Below are positions 16,908 to 25,788 of a stretch of 64,000 bases of DNA, in pieces (position 1 is the first letter of the stretch; the number at the start of each line of letters is the position of its first letter). The stretch is from contig JAEXOR010000065.1 in NCBI GenBank assembly GCA_023439185.1, positions 186,001 through 250,000 on the forward strand, read 5' to 3'. Made by a program: the position numbers and the translations under genes. This stretch comes from Bacillota bacterium. Its GTDB lineage: Bacteria; Bacillota; Desulfotomaculia; Desulfotomaculales; Desulfallaceae. The notes beneath the pieces were generated by a model. It was not told where the DNA came from and ran no database searches. It saw only the letters and a program-made list of their open reading frames with translations.

Positions 16908-17432
16908 ATGGACGTTCTTATTGATTTAGCAAGAAAAGAAGATATCAATATTGTTTATCTACCTTTATTAAATCAACGTGAAAGCCTTTGGGGCATGTAC
17001 GTACCCAAAAGACCGGGAAATAAGGCAACAATATATATGGATTCACAACTAAAAGAAAATCCGAATCTATACAGGCTTGCACGCTGTGTCCTGTCCGAAG
17101 AACTTGGCCACCACTTCACTGGTGTTTTTTCTTATTTTTCGTGTTATAAAGTTTATCCATACTCTCTAAAACGAAAGATGTCTGCTGATGATAAAAAAGC
17201 TTTGCAATGGGCCACAAATATGTTGGTCCCAACGGCAGAATTAATTAGCTTAATAACAGAAGACGGAATATGCGAATGCGTTGACTTGGCCGGCTATTTT
17301 GGGGTAACTGCCTGGTTTATGTATCGAAAAATGGAGTTTCTTCAGTACCAGGTGCGGGCGAAACGCCCAGAAATCTGCCTAGCTCTTAACTGGGGTCTTG
17401 TTTCGCAGGTGAAAATTTCTTGCATTTACTAA
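16908..17432 (+). CDS. ImmA/IrrE-family protease-like protein
   Basis: 174 aa, starting at ATG 16908. Motif CVLSEELGHHFTG matches the metal site of ImmA/IrrE anti-repressor proteases, with the first His of HExxH replaced by Glu (EExGHH), a variant I know from phage members. Later FGVTAWFMYRKMEFL is also family-like. ImmA cleaves a partner XRE repressor on DNA damage. The nearest partner is the XRE gene at 17924, about 490 bp downstream on the same strand. Confidence 0.75.
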   Translation: MDVLIDLARKEDINIVYLPLLNQRESLWGMYVPKRPGNKATIYMDSQLKENPNLYRLARCVLSEELGHHFTGVFSYFSCYKVYPYSLKRKMSADDKKALQWATNMLVPTAELISLITEDGICECVDLAGYFGVTAWFMYRKMEFLQYQVRAKRPEICLALNWGLVSQVKISCIY

Positions 17433-17698
17433 TACCTTCTCAAAAAAAATTTATCAAACTTAACAATTATTCTTTGAGGACGTGCGCCCCCCTCTGTATG
17501 TACCAATTCAAATTCATACCAAATCTTTTTTTTATCAAGAAAATACGCCGCTTTTTTTATTTTTCCCCAACTGCCCCAAAAGGTTATCTCAAACGTTATA
17601 AGATTAACAATAAAATGATTTCCGAATAGGTGGGAGAGATATCTTAGTACTGAGGCGCTTCTTATAAAATGCATATCTTCTCTATCTATTTTTACCAC
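17429..17698 (-). CDS. Doubtful 89-aa frame
   Basis: GTG start inside its own purine-rich site; no recognised domain; opposite to the flanking genes. The composition (WGSWGKIKKAAYFLDKKKIWYEFELVH) is protein-like, so I keep it at low confidence. Confidence 0.25.
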   Translation of the reverse strand: MVKIDREDMHFIRSASVLRYLSHLFGNHFIVNLITFEITFWGSWGKIKKAAYFLDKKKIWYEFELVHTEGGARPQRIIVKFDKFFLRRY

Positions 17699-17923
17699 CT
17701 CTTTGTAAAACAGAATAGCCGCAAGTTAATGCGGCTACTTCATTAAAACCCCGAAATAAAATTACCTTAAAACATTAAAGACGGGCTCTGTTAGATATAA
17801 CAGCCCATTTTGTTTTATTTATTAAACCCTTGCATGTCACTTATACCCTGTAGACTTATCAACTACATGGATTTTATCATTTATTAAGTTTGCAGGTCAA
17901 CACATAGTCAGGGGTTATGGAAG
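17699..17923. other. Gene-free stretch between the ImmA-like and XRE genes
   Basis: Holds a hairpin AGCCGCA/TGCGGCT (17717-17736), similar to one in the 7.2-7.7 kb region, and a plus-oriented terminator GGGC..TGTTA/TAACA.GCCC (17783-17806) followed by ATTTTGTTTTATTT. No other signal recognised apart from AT-rich promoter-like sequence before 17924. Confidence 0.5.
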
Positions 17924-18139
17924 TTGTCTATAAAAATAAGAAAACTTCTGGGACAAAAAATAAGGAGAGTGAGAACTGACAAAGAGATCTCGCAGGAAGA
18001 ACTGGCTTTTATAAGCGGGCTCCATCGTACTTATATTTCAGAGGTGGAACGAGGAATTAGAAATGTTTCTATTGACAATATTTACAAGATTTCTAAAGCA
18101 TTAGATATTTCTTTGAAAGATTTATTTGATTTTAACTAA
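17924..18139 (+). CDS. XRE-family regulator (71 aa)
   Basis: Cro/CI HTH: LGQKIRRVRTDKEISQEELA...FISGLHRTYISEVERG, then YKISKALDISLKDLFDF. TTG start (17924) with AGGGG about 11 nt upstream. It converges on the long phage-like operon, overlapping its last gene by 8 bp. Could be the repressor paired with the ImmA-like protein. Confidence 0.8.
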   Translation: MSIKIRKLLGQKIRRVRTDKEISQEELAFISGLHRTYISEVERGIRNVSIDNIYKISKALDISLKDLFDFN

Positions 18140-18845
18140 TTATAAAACTACATTCGCAAATAGTGACAAATACGCCTCTTGGCCTATCTCTATAGCCCCA
18201 ATAGTAGCACCCCCAAAAAAACAGCATAAGTAGTGGCCAAGGTGCATGGGATATAAGGCGTGGCACCTTGTCAAGCACCGTGGTGTGGTCAAGGACGAGC
18301 CGCGGTTCCTTGCGGTTGTTGTTGGCGTCATACTCAAGGTGGGCGAAAAAACTGACCAGTGACCTGCCAAAGTTATATTTTATTGTAACTTTATACTCTT
18401 CCCGGGAAAATGGCGCCTCGTATTGCTTCATAATAGCTGCCCGAAGTCCCCGCGCAAACTCGGTTGACGTGCCAATCAATCGCTGTGTTTTCACAACGCC
18501 GGTGCCAGCGTCTACCAAAATAATATGTATAGCCAGGCCCCTGCCTTCCTTGATGGGCTCCGAACAATTAAAAGAGATCCCTTTCTCATCGTATAATCGG
18601 ATGGAAAACGGCGCGTCCATCCAGCGCCCCAGGCCTTTTATCTTGACCAGGACAAATATCACCGACCCCGATTCATACATTGCCATTTCCAGTTTTCCGA
18701 TTCTTACGGCTTCTATTTCAACCGGCTTCGGGTTTCGAAAAGCTATGATAAGTATTGGTCCTGATTGCGTATATTCAAACCTTATACCTTCGGGATATGT
18801 ACCCTGTCCCGGATAAAGACGTTGTCCTATCTCAATCGATCTCAT
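18132..18845 (-). CDS. Hypothetical protein, last gene of the IbrAB operon
   Basis: 237 aa, starting at ATG 18845, which shares a base with the IbrB stop. Mostly beta-strand sequence (YTQSGPILIIAFRNP, GSVIFVLVKIKGLGRW). A hydrophobic, aromatic tail (LLMLFFWGCYYWGYRD) could be a membrane segment or frame-shifted noise. The tail falls in the stretch overlapping the convergent XRE gene, so the C terminus may have been altered by recombination. No family recognised. Confidence 0.6.
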   Translation of the reverse strand: MRSIEIGQRLYPGQGTYPEGIRFEYTQSGPILIIAFRNPKPVEIEAVRIGKLEMAMYESGSVIFVLVKIKGLGRWMDAPFSIRLYDEKGISFNCSEPIKEGRGLAIHIILVDAGTGVVKTQRLIGTSTEFARGLRAAIMKQYEAPFSREEYKVTIKYNFGRSLVSFFAHLEYDANNNRKEPRLVLDHTTVLDKVPRLISHAPWPLLMLFFWGCYYWGYRDRPRGVFVTICECSFIIS

Positions 18846-19525
18846 TACTTAATATCACCCTCCTGTGTCCAAGATCGGGAATATTCCCGGTTTCTAAACA
18901 ATTCAGCAATCCCCGAAACCTGCTTGAGTCTTAAGACCTCATCAGCATCCATGCCCAGGTGCTTGCCAATCTGCTCGTCAGTCCAACCCATTTGCACCAG
19001 TTCCACAACAATGTTAGTCATACCCAGCACAGAATGTTTCCCTCGGGCGCGGTTATGGCGGACTGTGGCTGCACGCATTTCCTTCAGATCTCCAGGCGTC
19101 CAATGGCCGACACTGACCGGTAGATAGCCGTGTGTCCTCTTTCTGATTTTTGTTACGTTTTTACCCACCTCGCGCCGGTGGAAGCCGTCAATAACCATAT
19201 ACGGCTCAGGAAATTTATCTCCCATGTCCCCTACGACGCACGGCATGGTGAAGCCGTCTTCTAGCACACTGTGGCCTAATAGGCGCATTTCCGGCGGCGC
19301 AACAGTATTGGGATTCCATTCGTTTGGCCGTACGTCATCAACCGGAACCCATATGACGCAATCAACCGGCTCTGTAAAAGGGCTGTGCGCATGCAGACGC
19401 CGTTTGATTTCGTTCATGATTTCAACCTTGGCCGCTAGGGGCAAATCATCTAATTCAGAAAACAACTCCTCGGCGCGCTCTACAAGTGAAGCAACCGGTT
19501 GCCTGTCTCCTCTATCCGGAATCAT
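18845..19525 (-). CDS. ibrB: IbrB-like protein (ParB/sulfiredoxin-fold domain)
   Basis: 226 aa. A ParB/Srx nuclease-like domain (about 60-165) with WVPVDDVRPNEWNPNTV, VIDGFHRREVGK (equivalent of the GERR region) and RHNRARGKHSVLGM, then a helix-turn-helix-like part (WTDEQIGKHLGMDADEVLRL). Together with IbrA two genes upstream this is the IbrA/IbrB pair, first named for E. coli prophage-linked factors that raise eib expression. Biochemical role unsettled. Its ATG overlaps the GNAT stop by 4 nt. Confidence 0.82.
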   Translation of the reverse strand: MIPDRGDRQPVASLVERAEELFSELDDLPLAAKVEIMNEIKRRLHAHSPFTEPVDCVIWVPVDDVRPNEWNPNTVAPPEMRLLGHSVLEDGFTMPCVVGDMGDKFPEPYMVIDGFHRREVGKNVTKIRKRTHGYLPVSVGHWTPGDLKEMRAATVRHNRARGKHSVLGMTNIVVELVQMGWTDEQIGKHLGMDADEVLRLKQVSGIAELFRNREYSRSWTQEGDIK

Positions 19526-19959
19526 TTCTGAATCATCTCCTTCCTCATCAGGTAATACTTCCCGCGCATCCCCACATGCTCAAATCCGTGTTTTAGTAAC
19601 GCCTTCCGGCTGGCCTCGGTGGCCGTGGCGGTGATTACCTTGACACTGGCGTCTTGGGCTACTCTAAGGCGCTCGGAAAGCATGCGGGTATAAATCCCCT
19701 TGCCCCGATGTTCCGGCTTCACCCAGGCGCTTTTTATTGCCGCCTTGTGGCCCTTGATCTCTATGCTGCCGCAGGATACAGGGTCGCCTGCAAACATGGT
19801 AACCACCCATACACGGTTTTCGTCGTCATATATAGGCATTCCCAACTCCCGGGCAATCTGCCGGCTGCCAAAAAACCAACCAAGAATATAATAGAATTCT
19901 TTATCCTGCCGAGTAAGCTCGACAATGGCGTATCGATCCCACTCCTTCAACGTCCTCAT
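19522..19959 (-). CDS. GNAT-family N-acetyltransferase
   Basis: 145 aa. Core acetyl-CoA motif VKPEHRGKGIYTRMLSERLR (motif A), then ATATEASRKALLKHGFEHVG (motif B). ATG 19959 is chosen for AAGGAG 5 nt upstream and the 4-nt overlap with the IbrA stop. Sits between IbrA and IbrB in one translationally coupled string, so it likely acts in the same pathway. Substrate unknown. Confidence 0.85.
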   Translation of the reverse strand: MRTLKEWDRYAIVELTRQDKEFYYILGWFFGSRQIARELGMPIYDDENRVWVVTMFAGDPVSCGSIEIKGHKAAIKSAWVKPEHRGKGIYTRMLSERLRVAQDASVKVITATATEASRKALLKHGFEHVGMRGKYYLMRKEMIQK

Positions 19960-21041
19960 AGGATCTCCTTCCATTTCGCCAGCGTGTCCACTTTGTTCTT
20001 TTTGGGCTTCACCACCGGGATATTCTGTTCCCAGTCATTGATCAACAACTGCCTGCACTGCTGACGACATACTGCCGAATCATCCCCCTGCCTTGTAAAG
20101 CGCTCCCTAAACCGGTCAGCATGGGCGCTAGGCGTTGTCTCCAGAAGAAAATCCCGGTATTCCTTCCAGGATGTAAACGCTGGCGGTAGTTTGCTTGCAC
20201 TAAACATCGTATCCTCTTTGGCATATCTGGCCGCCACGTGGACCCCCGGCATTCGCTCTAAAAGCCTCCTGTATGTTTCAGGCTCAAATTCATGCAAGGA
20301 ATCCAGACATTTCAATGAGTTCTCGTGACATAAATACGATACCCTGACATCTTGTATCCGGTGACCGTGCCGGTGCATGAAGTCGTAGATTTGATTGTAT
20401 TTCAGTCCGTTGATGGCAATGTGATGCCAGATATCCTCAAATGTCCAGTCGTATATAGGATAGGCCTTTACGGCCCCGGATTTTTCTCTTGTGGTCCATT
20501 TCAGGCCATTCCAACCCGGGTTTTTCACCATTGTACGAAAGCGGTTTAGGCTCTCTTCAGCCCGCAGTGCTACCAGAAAGCAGGTATTTTTATTATCCCA
20601 CTGCTTGCCGAACCAGCCGAAGAAAGGATAAAACCGCTGCGGGTATTTTTCCTCAATTTCATGTATCGCCAGAGGATCCTTTTCCCTCATCCATTTTTCA
20701 CCCGGCCACCATGCATTCAAGAAATCTACCCGTAGGGACGTGGCGTTAGTCATGCGGATTGGCACTTGATACCAATGTGGAACCACTCCGTCCGCAGTCA
20801 TCATGTGGCTAATCATATCGATGGTAGATTGATATTCGGCTTCCTGGTCCAGGAAGAAGGCGCATACTTTTCTGGATCTTTTCAGCGCCTCTTTGCGGCA
20901 CAAATCCAACAGAACCGTGCTGTCCTTACCACCGGACACAGATATAATAATATTTTCAAACTCATCAAATAGCGTTGCAATACGTTCAGTAGCCGCTTCC
21001 AATACGTTTTTATTTAGATATAACTTTGTCCCGGCTTTCAT
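19956..21041 (-). CDS. ibrA: IbrA-like PAPS-reductase/ATP-pyrophosphatase family protein
   Basis: 361 aa. PP-loop SVSGGKDSTVLLDL at about residue 34 binds ATP as in PAPS reductase and DndC. Further family features are FFLDQEAEYQSTI, FLVALRAEESLNRFR, AYPIYDWTFEDIWHHI and the cysteine-bearing tail CRQQCRQLL (DUF3440-type). Such enzymes adenylate or reduce a substrate, and in DndC the result is sulfur on DNA. Overlaps its neighbours by 4 nt on both sides. The pairing with IbrB is known from prophages; here it is embedded with helicases. Confidence 0.88.
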   Translation of the reverse strand: MKAGTKLYLNKNVLEAATERIATLFDEFENIIISVSGGKDSTVLLDLCRKEALKRSRKVCAFFLDQEAEYQSTIDMISHMMTADGVVPHWYQVPIRMTNATSLRVDFLNAWWPGEKWMREKDPLAIHEIEEKYPQRFYPFFGWFGKQWDNKNTCFLVALRAEESLNRFRTMVKNPGWNGLKWTTREKSGAVKAYPIYDWTFEDIWHHIAINGLKYNQIYDFMHRHGHRIQDVRVSYLCHENSLKCLDSLHEFEPETYRRLLERMPGVHVAARYAKEDTMFSASKLPPAFTSWKEYRDFLLETTPSAHADRFRERFTRQGDDSAVCRQQCRQLLINDWEQNIPVVKPKKNKVDTLAKWKEIL

Positions 21042-22066
21042 TTGTTTACCACCTTATAGAGCACCTTTACAAAGTCGTTGATGGCCATGTATTCGTCATT
21101 CATTTTCTTGTATAGATATTTATCTACTGTAACATTGCTGCGGAATATATACACCGGGCAATCCGGCTTTATGTTCGCTATTACGTCAAGAAATAGATAG
21201 TTTTTCACGATAGGTGTTTCAAATAGAATTACATTGTCGTATTGCTCTTCGCCGCCGTTGGTATCATAAAATGACTTAACGTCAACACCCTTGACCGCCT
21301 TTTTCAGGCGCCGGTTATGGCCGGCCAAATTAGTATAGATAATAGTTTTTCCGGGTAGATCGGAAAGCAAATCTTGCAGCACGGCATATCTGCTTGGCCG
21401 AATGTTGGTCCAGTCGGCCAAGGTGGTAATGATAGGGCTGGCCGTTCGGTTTTCCTCAAAAAGCCTGTCTCGCAAAGTTTGGTATTTCGCTTTTTCTTGC
21501 CTGTCCATGGGGCAGTCAATGGTATGCACCTGATTGCCCAGGAAATCGGCATAATCTATATCGGCATGCGGCGCCAGCTTCGCGGCAAGAATGTTATAGT
21601 CATGCGCCCGGACCTGCTCTCCGGTGTCGGTCATCTCCAGGTTATTTTCCCGGTAACTATACCAGTGCTGGTACCCCAGGATACCCCGATCAACAAATGC
21701 CAGCGGGCAGTACAGGTATTCCACGCCTGTTGTAAAAGGCACTATATCCACCATACACTTATACTCATATTTAGCCGCCGCCCGGCTGAGCCGGATGAAC
21801 ACGTTTGAAGTGATGCTTTTGTACCGGGACGGCCGGTCGAACACAAGCAATGTCCGGTTGTCGGCGGCATTAAAAATATCGTTTGATTTCACTACGTCCT
21901 CATAGGGATATAGTGTCGCCCCGGAGATCCGTGCGGTTATGTCAGCCATGAATTTTTTAGGTGCCAGATAGACTATTTTATCCACCACTCCGGCGAATTG
22001 GTCAAAAACGCTTCGGATAAAAGAAGTACGGGCATCAACAGACTTCGAATACATAATTCTTTTCAT
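21038..22066 (-). CDS. Helicase-like protein without a recognisable Walker A
   Basis: 342 aa. The C-terminal half looks like the second RecA-like lobe of an SF2 helicase: LPGKTIIYTNLAGHNRRLKK, then YDNVILFETPIV and PDCPVYIFRSNVTVDKYLY. The N-terminal part (VVDKIVYLAPKKFMADIT, NRTLLVFDRPSRYK) resembles a decayed first lobe, with no P-loop or DExx box. It sits between an SNF2 helicase and IbrA in a coupled operon; a non-catalytic partner subunit is my inference. Family otherwise unrecognised. Confidence 0.7.
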   Translation of the reverse strand: MKRIMYSKSVDARTSFIRSVFDQFAGVVDKIVYLAPKKFMADITARISGATLYPYEDVVKSNDIFNAADNRTLLVFDRPSRYKSITSNVFIRLSRAAAKYEYKCMVDIVPFTTGVEYLYCPLAFVDRGILGYQHWYSYRENNLEMTDTGEQVRAHDYNILAAKLAPHADIDYADFLGNQVHTIDCPMDRQEKAKYQTLRDRLFEENRTASPIITTLADWTNIRPSRYAVLQDLLSDLPGKTIIYTNLAGHNRRLKKAVKGVDVKSFYDTNGGEEQYDNVILFETPIVKNYLFLDVIANIKPDCPVYIFRSNVTVDKYLYKKMNDEYMAINDFVKVLYKVVNK

Positions 22067-22281
22067 GGTTTTCTCAAATCCATTTTCAGTCGCAGATACT
22101 TACGGGCATTCATTTTCATCGGCCGTACTCCGTATTTCTTGGCCTTCTCAATAGATATCGCATTGAATGCGTCGATGTACTCTTTCAGCTCCTTAATAGC
22201 CTCTTCCTCAGTTATCAGCCGATTCAGAAACTTTATCCTCGTTTCCATGGCCTGCTTGCGCAGTTCGTCCATGTCGTTCAT
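22063..22281 (-). CDS. Small hypothetical protein of the SNF2-IbrAB operon
   Basis: 72 aa, helical and very charged (MNDMDELRKQAMETRIKFLN...RPMKMNARKYLRLKMDLRKP). Overlaps the preceding SNF2 gene and the next gene by 4 nt each, so it is certainly translated with them. Possible coiled-coil adaptor; no known family. Confidence 0.75.
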   Translation of the reverse strand: MNDMDELRKQAMETRIKFLNRLITEEEAIKELKEYIDAFNAISIEKAKKYGVRPMKMNARKYLRLKMDLRKP

Positions 22282-23699
22282 AGTGCCTTAATCAACTCCC
22301 TAACCCTGGATTTCTTATCTTTTACCCGATCTATCTCTCTTTTGAATTCAGCAACGACGCTTCCTTTTTTTGCATACGCTGCAGCGATTCGATCATCAAT
22401 ACTATCTATGCAATGAATATTTCTATAGACAACGGGCCGAAGTTGCCCGGGGCGATGAGAGCGCCCCTCCGCCTGATCCCTTTGAATAAACTTGAAACTG
22501 TTATCATAAAAAAGGACCCTGGCTGAGGTTATTAGCTTATTCAGTCCCCGACTGCCACAGTTAAGACTACCGTTGAAAAATCTCGTTTCCCCCCTGAAAA
22601 ACTTATCCTCTTCCTGAATGCGTTTTTTAGGTGAAATATTTCCGTTATAAACTGAAACAGTATCCTCTCCGTACTCTTCAGCAAGCCTTCGTGATATTTC
22701 ATTGCTATCATGATGGAACTTAGACCAGATAACCACTTGTTCATTAGGACTAATCCTTTTGATAGCCTCCATGAGCATATCAACTCTATCGTGTTTGAAG
22801 TAAGCGGTTTCTGTTTTGCCCCTGGCCTTGCGGTTGTAAAATCCACAAACTACCTCCTGCAGGGCTGTAAACAGGCGGAAAATATCATAAGGCTTAAAGT
22901 ATTCAGGATCAATACTCAGAAACTCGTCTTTGATCCTTTCATACCAATACCGCTGTTCCTCGGACATATGAAAATAATAAGTTGGTTCATATATTTTAGA
23001 CGGAAGATTTAAACAGTCCTTCTCCAATACCTGGTATACATAGGGTTGAATCTTCGCCGCTATGTATTGGGTATTGTGCGCCCGAACAATCATCCCGGGG
23101 AATTTTTCCGAGTATTCCAGGTGATTGGCTGCAAAAGAATAGAAAGAACTGTACCCGAGTATTTTTGGAGACAAAAATTTCATTTGTGCATATAAATCAA
23201 CAATTCCCTCTGAGACAGGCGTTCCAGTCATAGCCAGGCGATATTTGGCCCGTTCAGAGATAAATGTAATTCTCTCTGTCCTCTTGGCGTAATGCGTTTT
23301 ACACATATCTGACTCATCCAAAATGATATTACTGCGGTTTGTAATAAGTTTGTTAACTGTGGCAACCACTCTATTGCTCTGACTCATCGACTCTATACCA
23401 ACAATGTGCCATCCGGTCGGGGGGATGTTGCGTTCGTTAGTCTTATCGTCAAACACATTGATATCCCGGCTATCCGTGTGCTTAATTATTTCCTGCCGGA
23501 CTGTTTCTTTTAGAGATACAGGACAGAACCAGACGGTTTTATCTATTTTCCGTTGGCGTTTTTTGGCGAATTCAATTGCCGTCCGGCTTTTCCCAGTGCC
23601 CATATCCATAAAAAGTGCACCCACGCGTGATGGTAATAGTTTCTCAAACGCCCTCTCTTGATGAGGAAAAAGTTCAGTCTCTGTCGAGAAGGCTTTCAT
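22278..23699 (-). CDS. SNF2-family DNA helicase/translocase
   Basis: 473 aa, phage-type minimal SNF2 ATPase with no accessory domain. Motif Q region LFPHQERAFEKL, Walker A MDMGTGKSRTA, motif II ILDESDMCKT (DESD in place of DEAH), motif III MTGTPVSEG, motif V region GSRGLNKL and motif VI QAEGRSHRPGQ. ATP-driven translocation on dsDNA. GAGGTAGAG precedes the ATG, which overlaps the upstream gene by 26 nt. Confidence 0.9.
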   Translation of the reverse strand: MKAFSTETELFPHQERAFEKLLPSRVGALFMDMGTGKSRTAIEFAKKRQRKIDKTVWFCPVSLKETVRQEIIKHTDSRDINVFDDKTNERNIPPTGWHIVGIESMSQSNRVVATVNKLITNRSNIILDESDMCKTHYAKRTERITFISERAKYRLAMTGTPVSEGIVDLYAQMKFLSPKILGYSSFYSFAANHLEYSEKFPGMIVRAHNTQYIAAKIQPYVYQVLEKDCLNLPSKIYEPTYYFHMSEEQRYWYERIKDEFLSIDPEYFKPYDIFRLFTALQEVVCGFYNRKARGKTETAYFKHDRVDMLMEAIKRISPNEQVVIWSKFHHDSNEISRRLAEEYGEDTVSVYNGNISPKKRIQEEDKFFRGETRFFNGSLNCGSRGLNKLITSARVLFYDNSFKFIQRDQAEGRSHRPGQLRPVVYRNIHCIDSIDDRIAAAYAKKGSVVAEFKREIDRVKDKKSRVRELIKAL

Positions 23700-24831
23700 C
23701 GATCTCTACCTCTTTGGGAACATCCAATACCGGCGGTTTGCCGTCCGCAACAACCTTCCCATGGCCCTTGGGCAGTTCCACCTTTGCCACCAGGGCATTT
23801 TCCTTGGCAATACGCGCTGTTTCAACTACCACCCGCGCCTCTTTTGTAAATTTAAACCCGTACCTCTCGGCGAAATCTAGGACATCCGCGAAGTTTTCCG
23901 AAGGTATTACCATGCTCGGGCTGCTCCACCTGGCCCCGGGCAGGCGCCTGGCCGCATTATAGTAATCGTCTTTGCGGTCCCAGTTGATGGCAAACCATCC
24001 CTCATATTCTCCTTTCATCCTGGCCATCACCCAATTAGTGCACTCGGGTTTATAGTCTCCTGCCACAGCCCGGGTCCGGAGCTCTTCGTCATATATCCGA
24101 ATAGGAAACCCGGCGGCAAGCAGCCTGTGCCCGGCTTCGACGGCCCGGTCCTGGGGGGTTCCGTTCGTGCCGGATAGCTTGCGGACCCACTTGCCATCCC
24201 ACTCCATCTTGAGTTGTTTTTTAACCACTTCCCGGAAGTCTTCGCGCTTCTCCGGAAACTGGATTTCCACAGAGTTCTCCAACGCTCTGATTTCGGCCAC
24301 AGTTTCGGTTTTTGGATTCTCCGGTCTGACGGTGGCTTCGGCCCGCGCTTCAGCTACTACCTCCGGCGGCGGTTGCAACTTCTTCTCCTTGACCTCCTTT
24401 GCTGCTTCCTCCAATAAGTGCCGGAGTTCGTATGACATATTCATGCCTCGGTGGTCAATCCACCAACGAGCTTGCGTTTTGCCCTTGATATATTCTACGG
24501 CTTCAAGGAGTTTTGGGTCGTTGCGCATTTCCGACTTGACGCTTTTATATATGAACTCGTCAATGTCGGCCATCATTTTTTGCCTTATGGTCTCTGCCCA
24601 AGCTATTTGCTTTTCGCTGCCGGTGAGTTGGGGCAGGTTCATTTCTTTTGCAACTTCGGCAGCTTCGCGGTTTTCCTCTTCGCGCAGTCGGGCAAGTTCA
24701 GCCTGGTAGCATTCCGTACAAAGCTTGCTCGGTTCTACTTTTTCCAACCGCCATTCGCGGTTTTTGAGCTTCCCAAACAGAACTATGGTTTCAGTGTGCC
24801 CACATGAGCGTGTGACTTCGTATTTAGCCAC
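23674..24831 (-). CDS. Phage-like protein with N-terminal zinc knuckle
   Basis: 385 aa from GTG 24831, which overlaps the stop of the previous gene (GTGGCTAA). N-terminal cysteines (RSCGHTETIVLFGK..., LCTECYQAEL) suggest a zinc site. A helical charged middle follows, and the C-terminal third (GRKDDYYNAARRLPGARWSS-like, MVIPSEN) resembles the short single-strand/annealing-helicase accessory repeats seen near SNF2 proteins. Identity of that part is uncertain. Conserved type in Firmicute prophages; function unknown. Confidence 0.7.
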   Translation of the reverse strand: MAKYEVTRSCGHTETIVLFGKLKNREWRLEKVEPSKLCTECYQAELARLREEENREAAEVAKEMNLPQLTGSEKQIAWAETIRQKMMADIDEFIYKSVKSEMRNDPKLLEAVEYIKGKTQARWWIDHRGMNMSYELRHLLEEAAKEVKEKKLQPPPEVVAEARAEATVRPENPKTETVAEIRALENSVEIQFPEKREDFREVVKKQLKMEWDGKWVRKLSGTNGTPQDRAVEAGHRLLAAGFPIRIYDEELRTRAVAGDYKPECTNWVMARMKGEYEGWFAINWDRKDDYYNAARRLPGARWSSPSMVIPSENFADVLDFAERYGFKFTKEARVVVETARIAKENALVAKVELPKGHGKVVADGKPPVLDVPKEVEIDESLLDRD

Positions 24832-25045
24832 GAGCCATCCACTCCTTAATAAAGCCATCCAGATCCAAATCCAACTCATCAATGGCATCAAAGAGGGTGT
24901 CCATGAAATCGGGGTGGATTTCGGCATTTTTGCCAACATAGTTTTGCACATCAGTAAGGCACTGTAGCAATGCTTCCCGGCTCTTTTTGCCTATTTCAAC
25001 CAGGGCGCCCACAGAGGTTTCCTGGTACCTGCTCATATCAATCAT
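24824..25045 (-). CDS. Small acidic hypothetical protein
   Basis: 73 aa, acidic, helical (LQCLTDVQNYVGKNAEIHPD...DELDLDLDGFIKEW). RBS GGAGG before the ATG. Third gene of the operon; last bases overlap the next start. No known family. Confidence 0.65.
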   Translation of the reverse strand: MIDMSRYQETSVGALVEIGKKSREALLQCLTDVQNYVGKNAEIHPDFMDTLFDAIDELDLDLDGFIKEWMARG

Positions 25046-25090
25046 TTAATATCCTCCTCTCTGTCGGGGCGCGTGCCCCAGCGAATATTT

Positions 25091-25726
25091 TTACCAAGTA
25101 TGCGTCCACTCGTGCTTTGCGCTGCCGTCAGGCATGGCATACTCAAAATGTATATCCAAGCTGCATTCCTCCCGTGGGTCGCAGCAGTCAGTTGTCCATT
25201 TCTTCAATAAGATCTGCTGCCCTGTTTCCCGGGCTTCTTGGAATTTTGCCGCTCGGGCTGCTTCTTTTGCCTGACGTTTCGCTTCGGCGGCTTCCCTGGC
25301 GGGTCTGGTGTATTCCAACGCCTGTGCATAGGTGAATTCCTCTCCCAGTGCTTCAGCAGCTTCAAACCCCACATGAAAACCCCATCCACTCACGTGATGC
25401 CCTAGGCCGATTTCCTCTAACAACTTCGTTGCCTGGCCATGTACCGTGTATCCGCTAAGATATTCGCCGTCATGGTAATGCAGTTTAATCATCAGGCTCC
25501 CGTTTTTAATCCCTTCTAATTCCGCTTCTCTTTCCGCCATCAGCCGGGCTGCTATTTCCTCTTGTTTTGCATGCCGCCGCTGTAGTTCTGCAATGATTTC
25601 CGGTTTGGCAGCTCTGATTTCAGCCTCCTGTTTTTGGGGCGGCTTTTTATATACCTTTATTGCCGGTTGCCCGTTCTTCTCGGCCAACTCCATTCTAAAC
25701 TTTAAAATCATTTCATCAACTGTCAC
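25091..25726 (-). CDS. Hypothetical protein, first long gene of the operon
   Basis: 211 aa from GTG 25726, chosen because GGAGGCGG lies 9 nt upstream; the longer frame from 25774 has no such site. Lysine/glutamate-rich helical N-terminal half, then HYHDGEYLSGYTVHGQATKLLEEIGLG-type sequence split over two short motifs, and a second coiled stretch (AREAAEAKRQAKEAARAA). Two cysteines near the C terminus (DCCDPREEC). Tandem operator repeats lie 43 bp upstream. Unrecognised. Confidence 0.7.
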   Translation of the reverse strand: MTVDEMILKFRMELAEKNGQPAIKVYKKPPQKQEAEIRAAKPEIIAELQRRHAKQEEIAARLMAEREAELEGIKNGSLMIKLHYHDGEYLSGYTVHGQATKLLEEIGLGHHVSGWGFHVGFEAAEALGEEFTYAQALEYTRPAREAAEAKRQAKEAARAAKFQEARETGQQILLKKWTTDCCDPREECSLDIHFEYAMPDGSAKHEWTHTW

Positions 25727-25768
25727 TATATCCCGCCTCCATTCAAGAATTATTTCTTGAATGTATTG

Positions 25769-25788
25769 TATCATGATATATCATGATA
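25769..25788. promoter_or_regulatory. Tandem operator repeats at the end of the RHH gene
   Basis: Two abutting copies of the palindromic decamer TATCATGATA. The 10-bp step places them on one face of the helix. Two more copies lie upstream of the RHH gene. Confidence 0.65.

Noticed and set aside
18140..18370. Alternative minus frame suggesting a frameshift in the 18132-18845 gene
   Set aside because: Neither C-terminal frame matches a family, so a frameshift cannot be claimed.
23404..24709. Long plus-strand open frames opposite the SNF2 operon, and similar antisense frames elsewhere
   Set aside because: Ser/Arg/Leu-rich antisense shadows of well-supported minus-strand genes, with no start signals.
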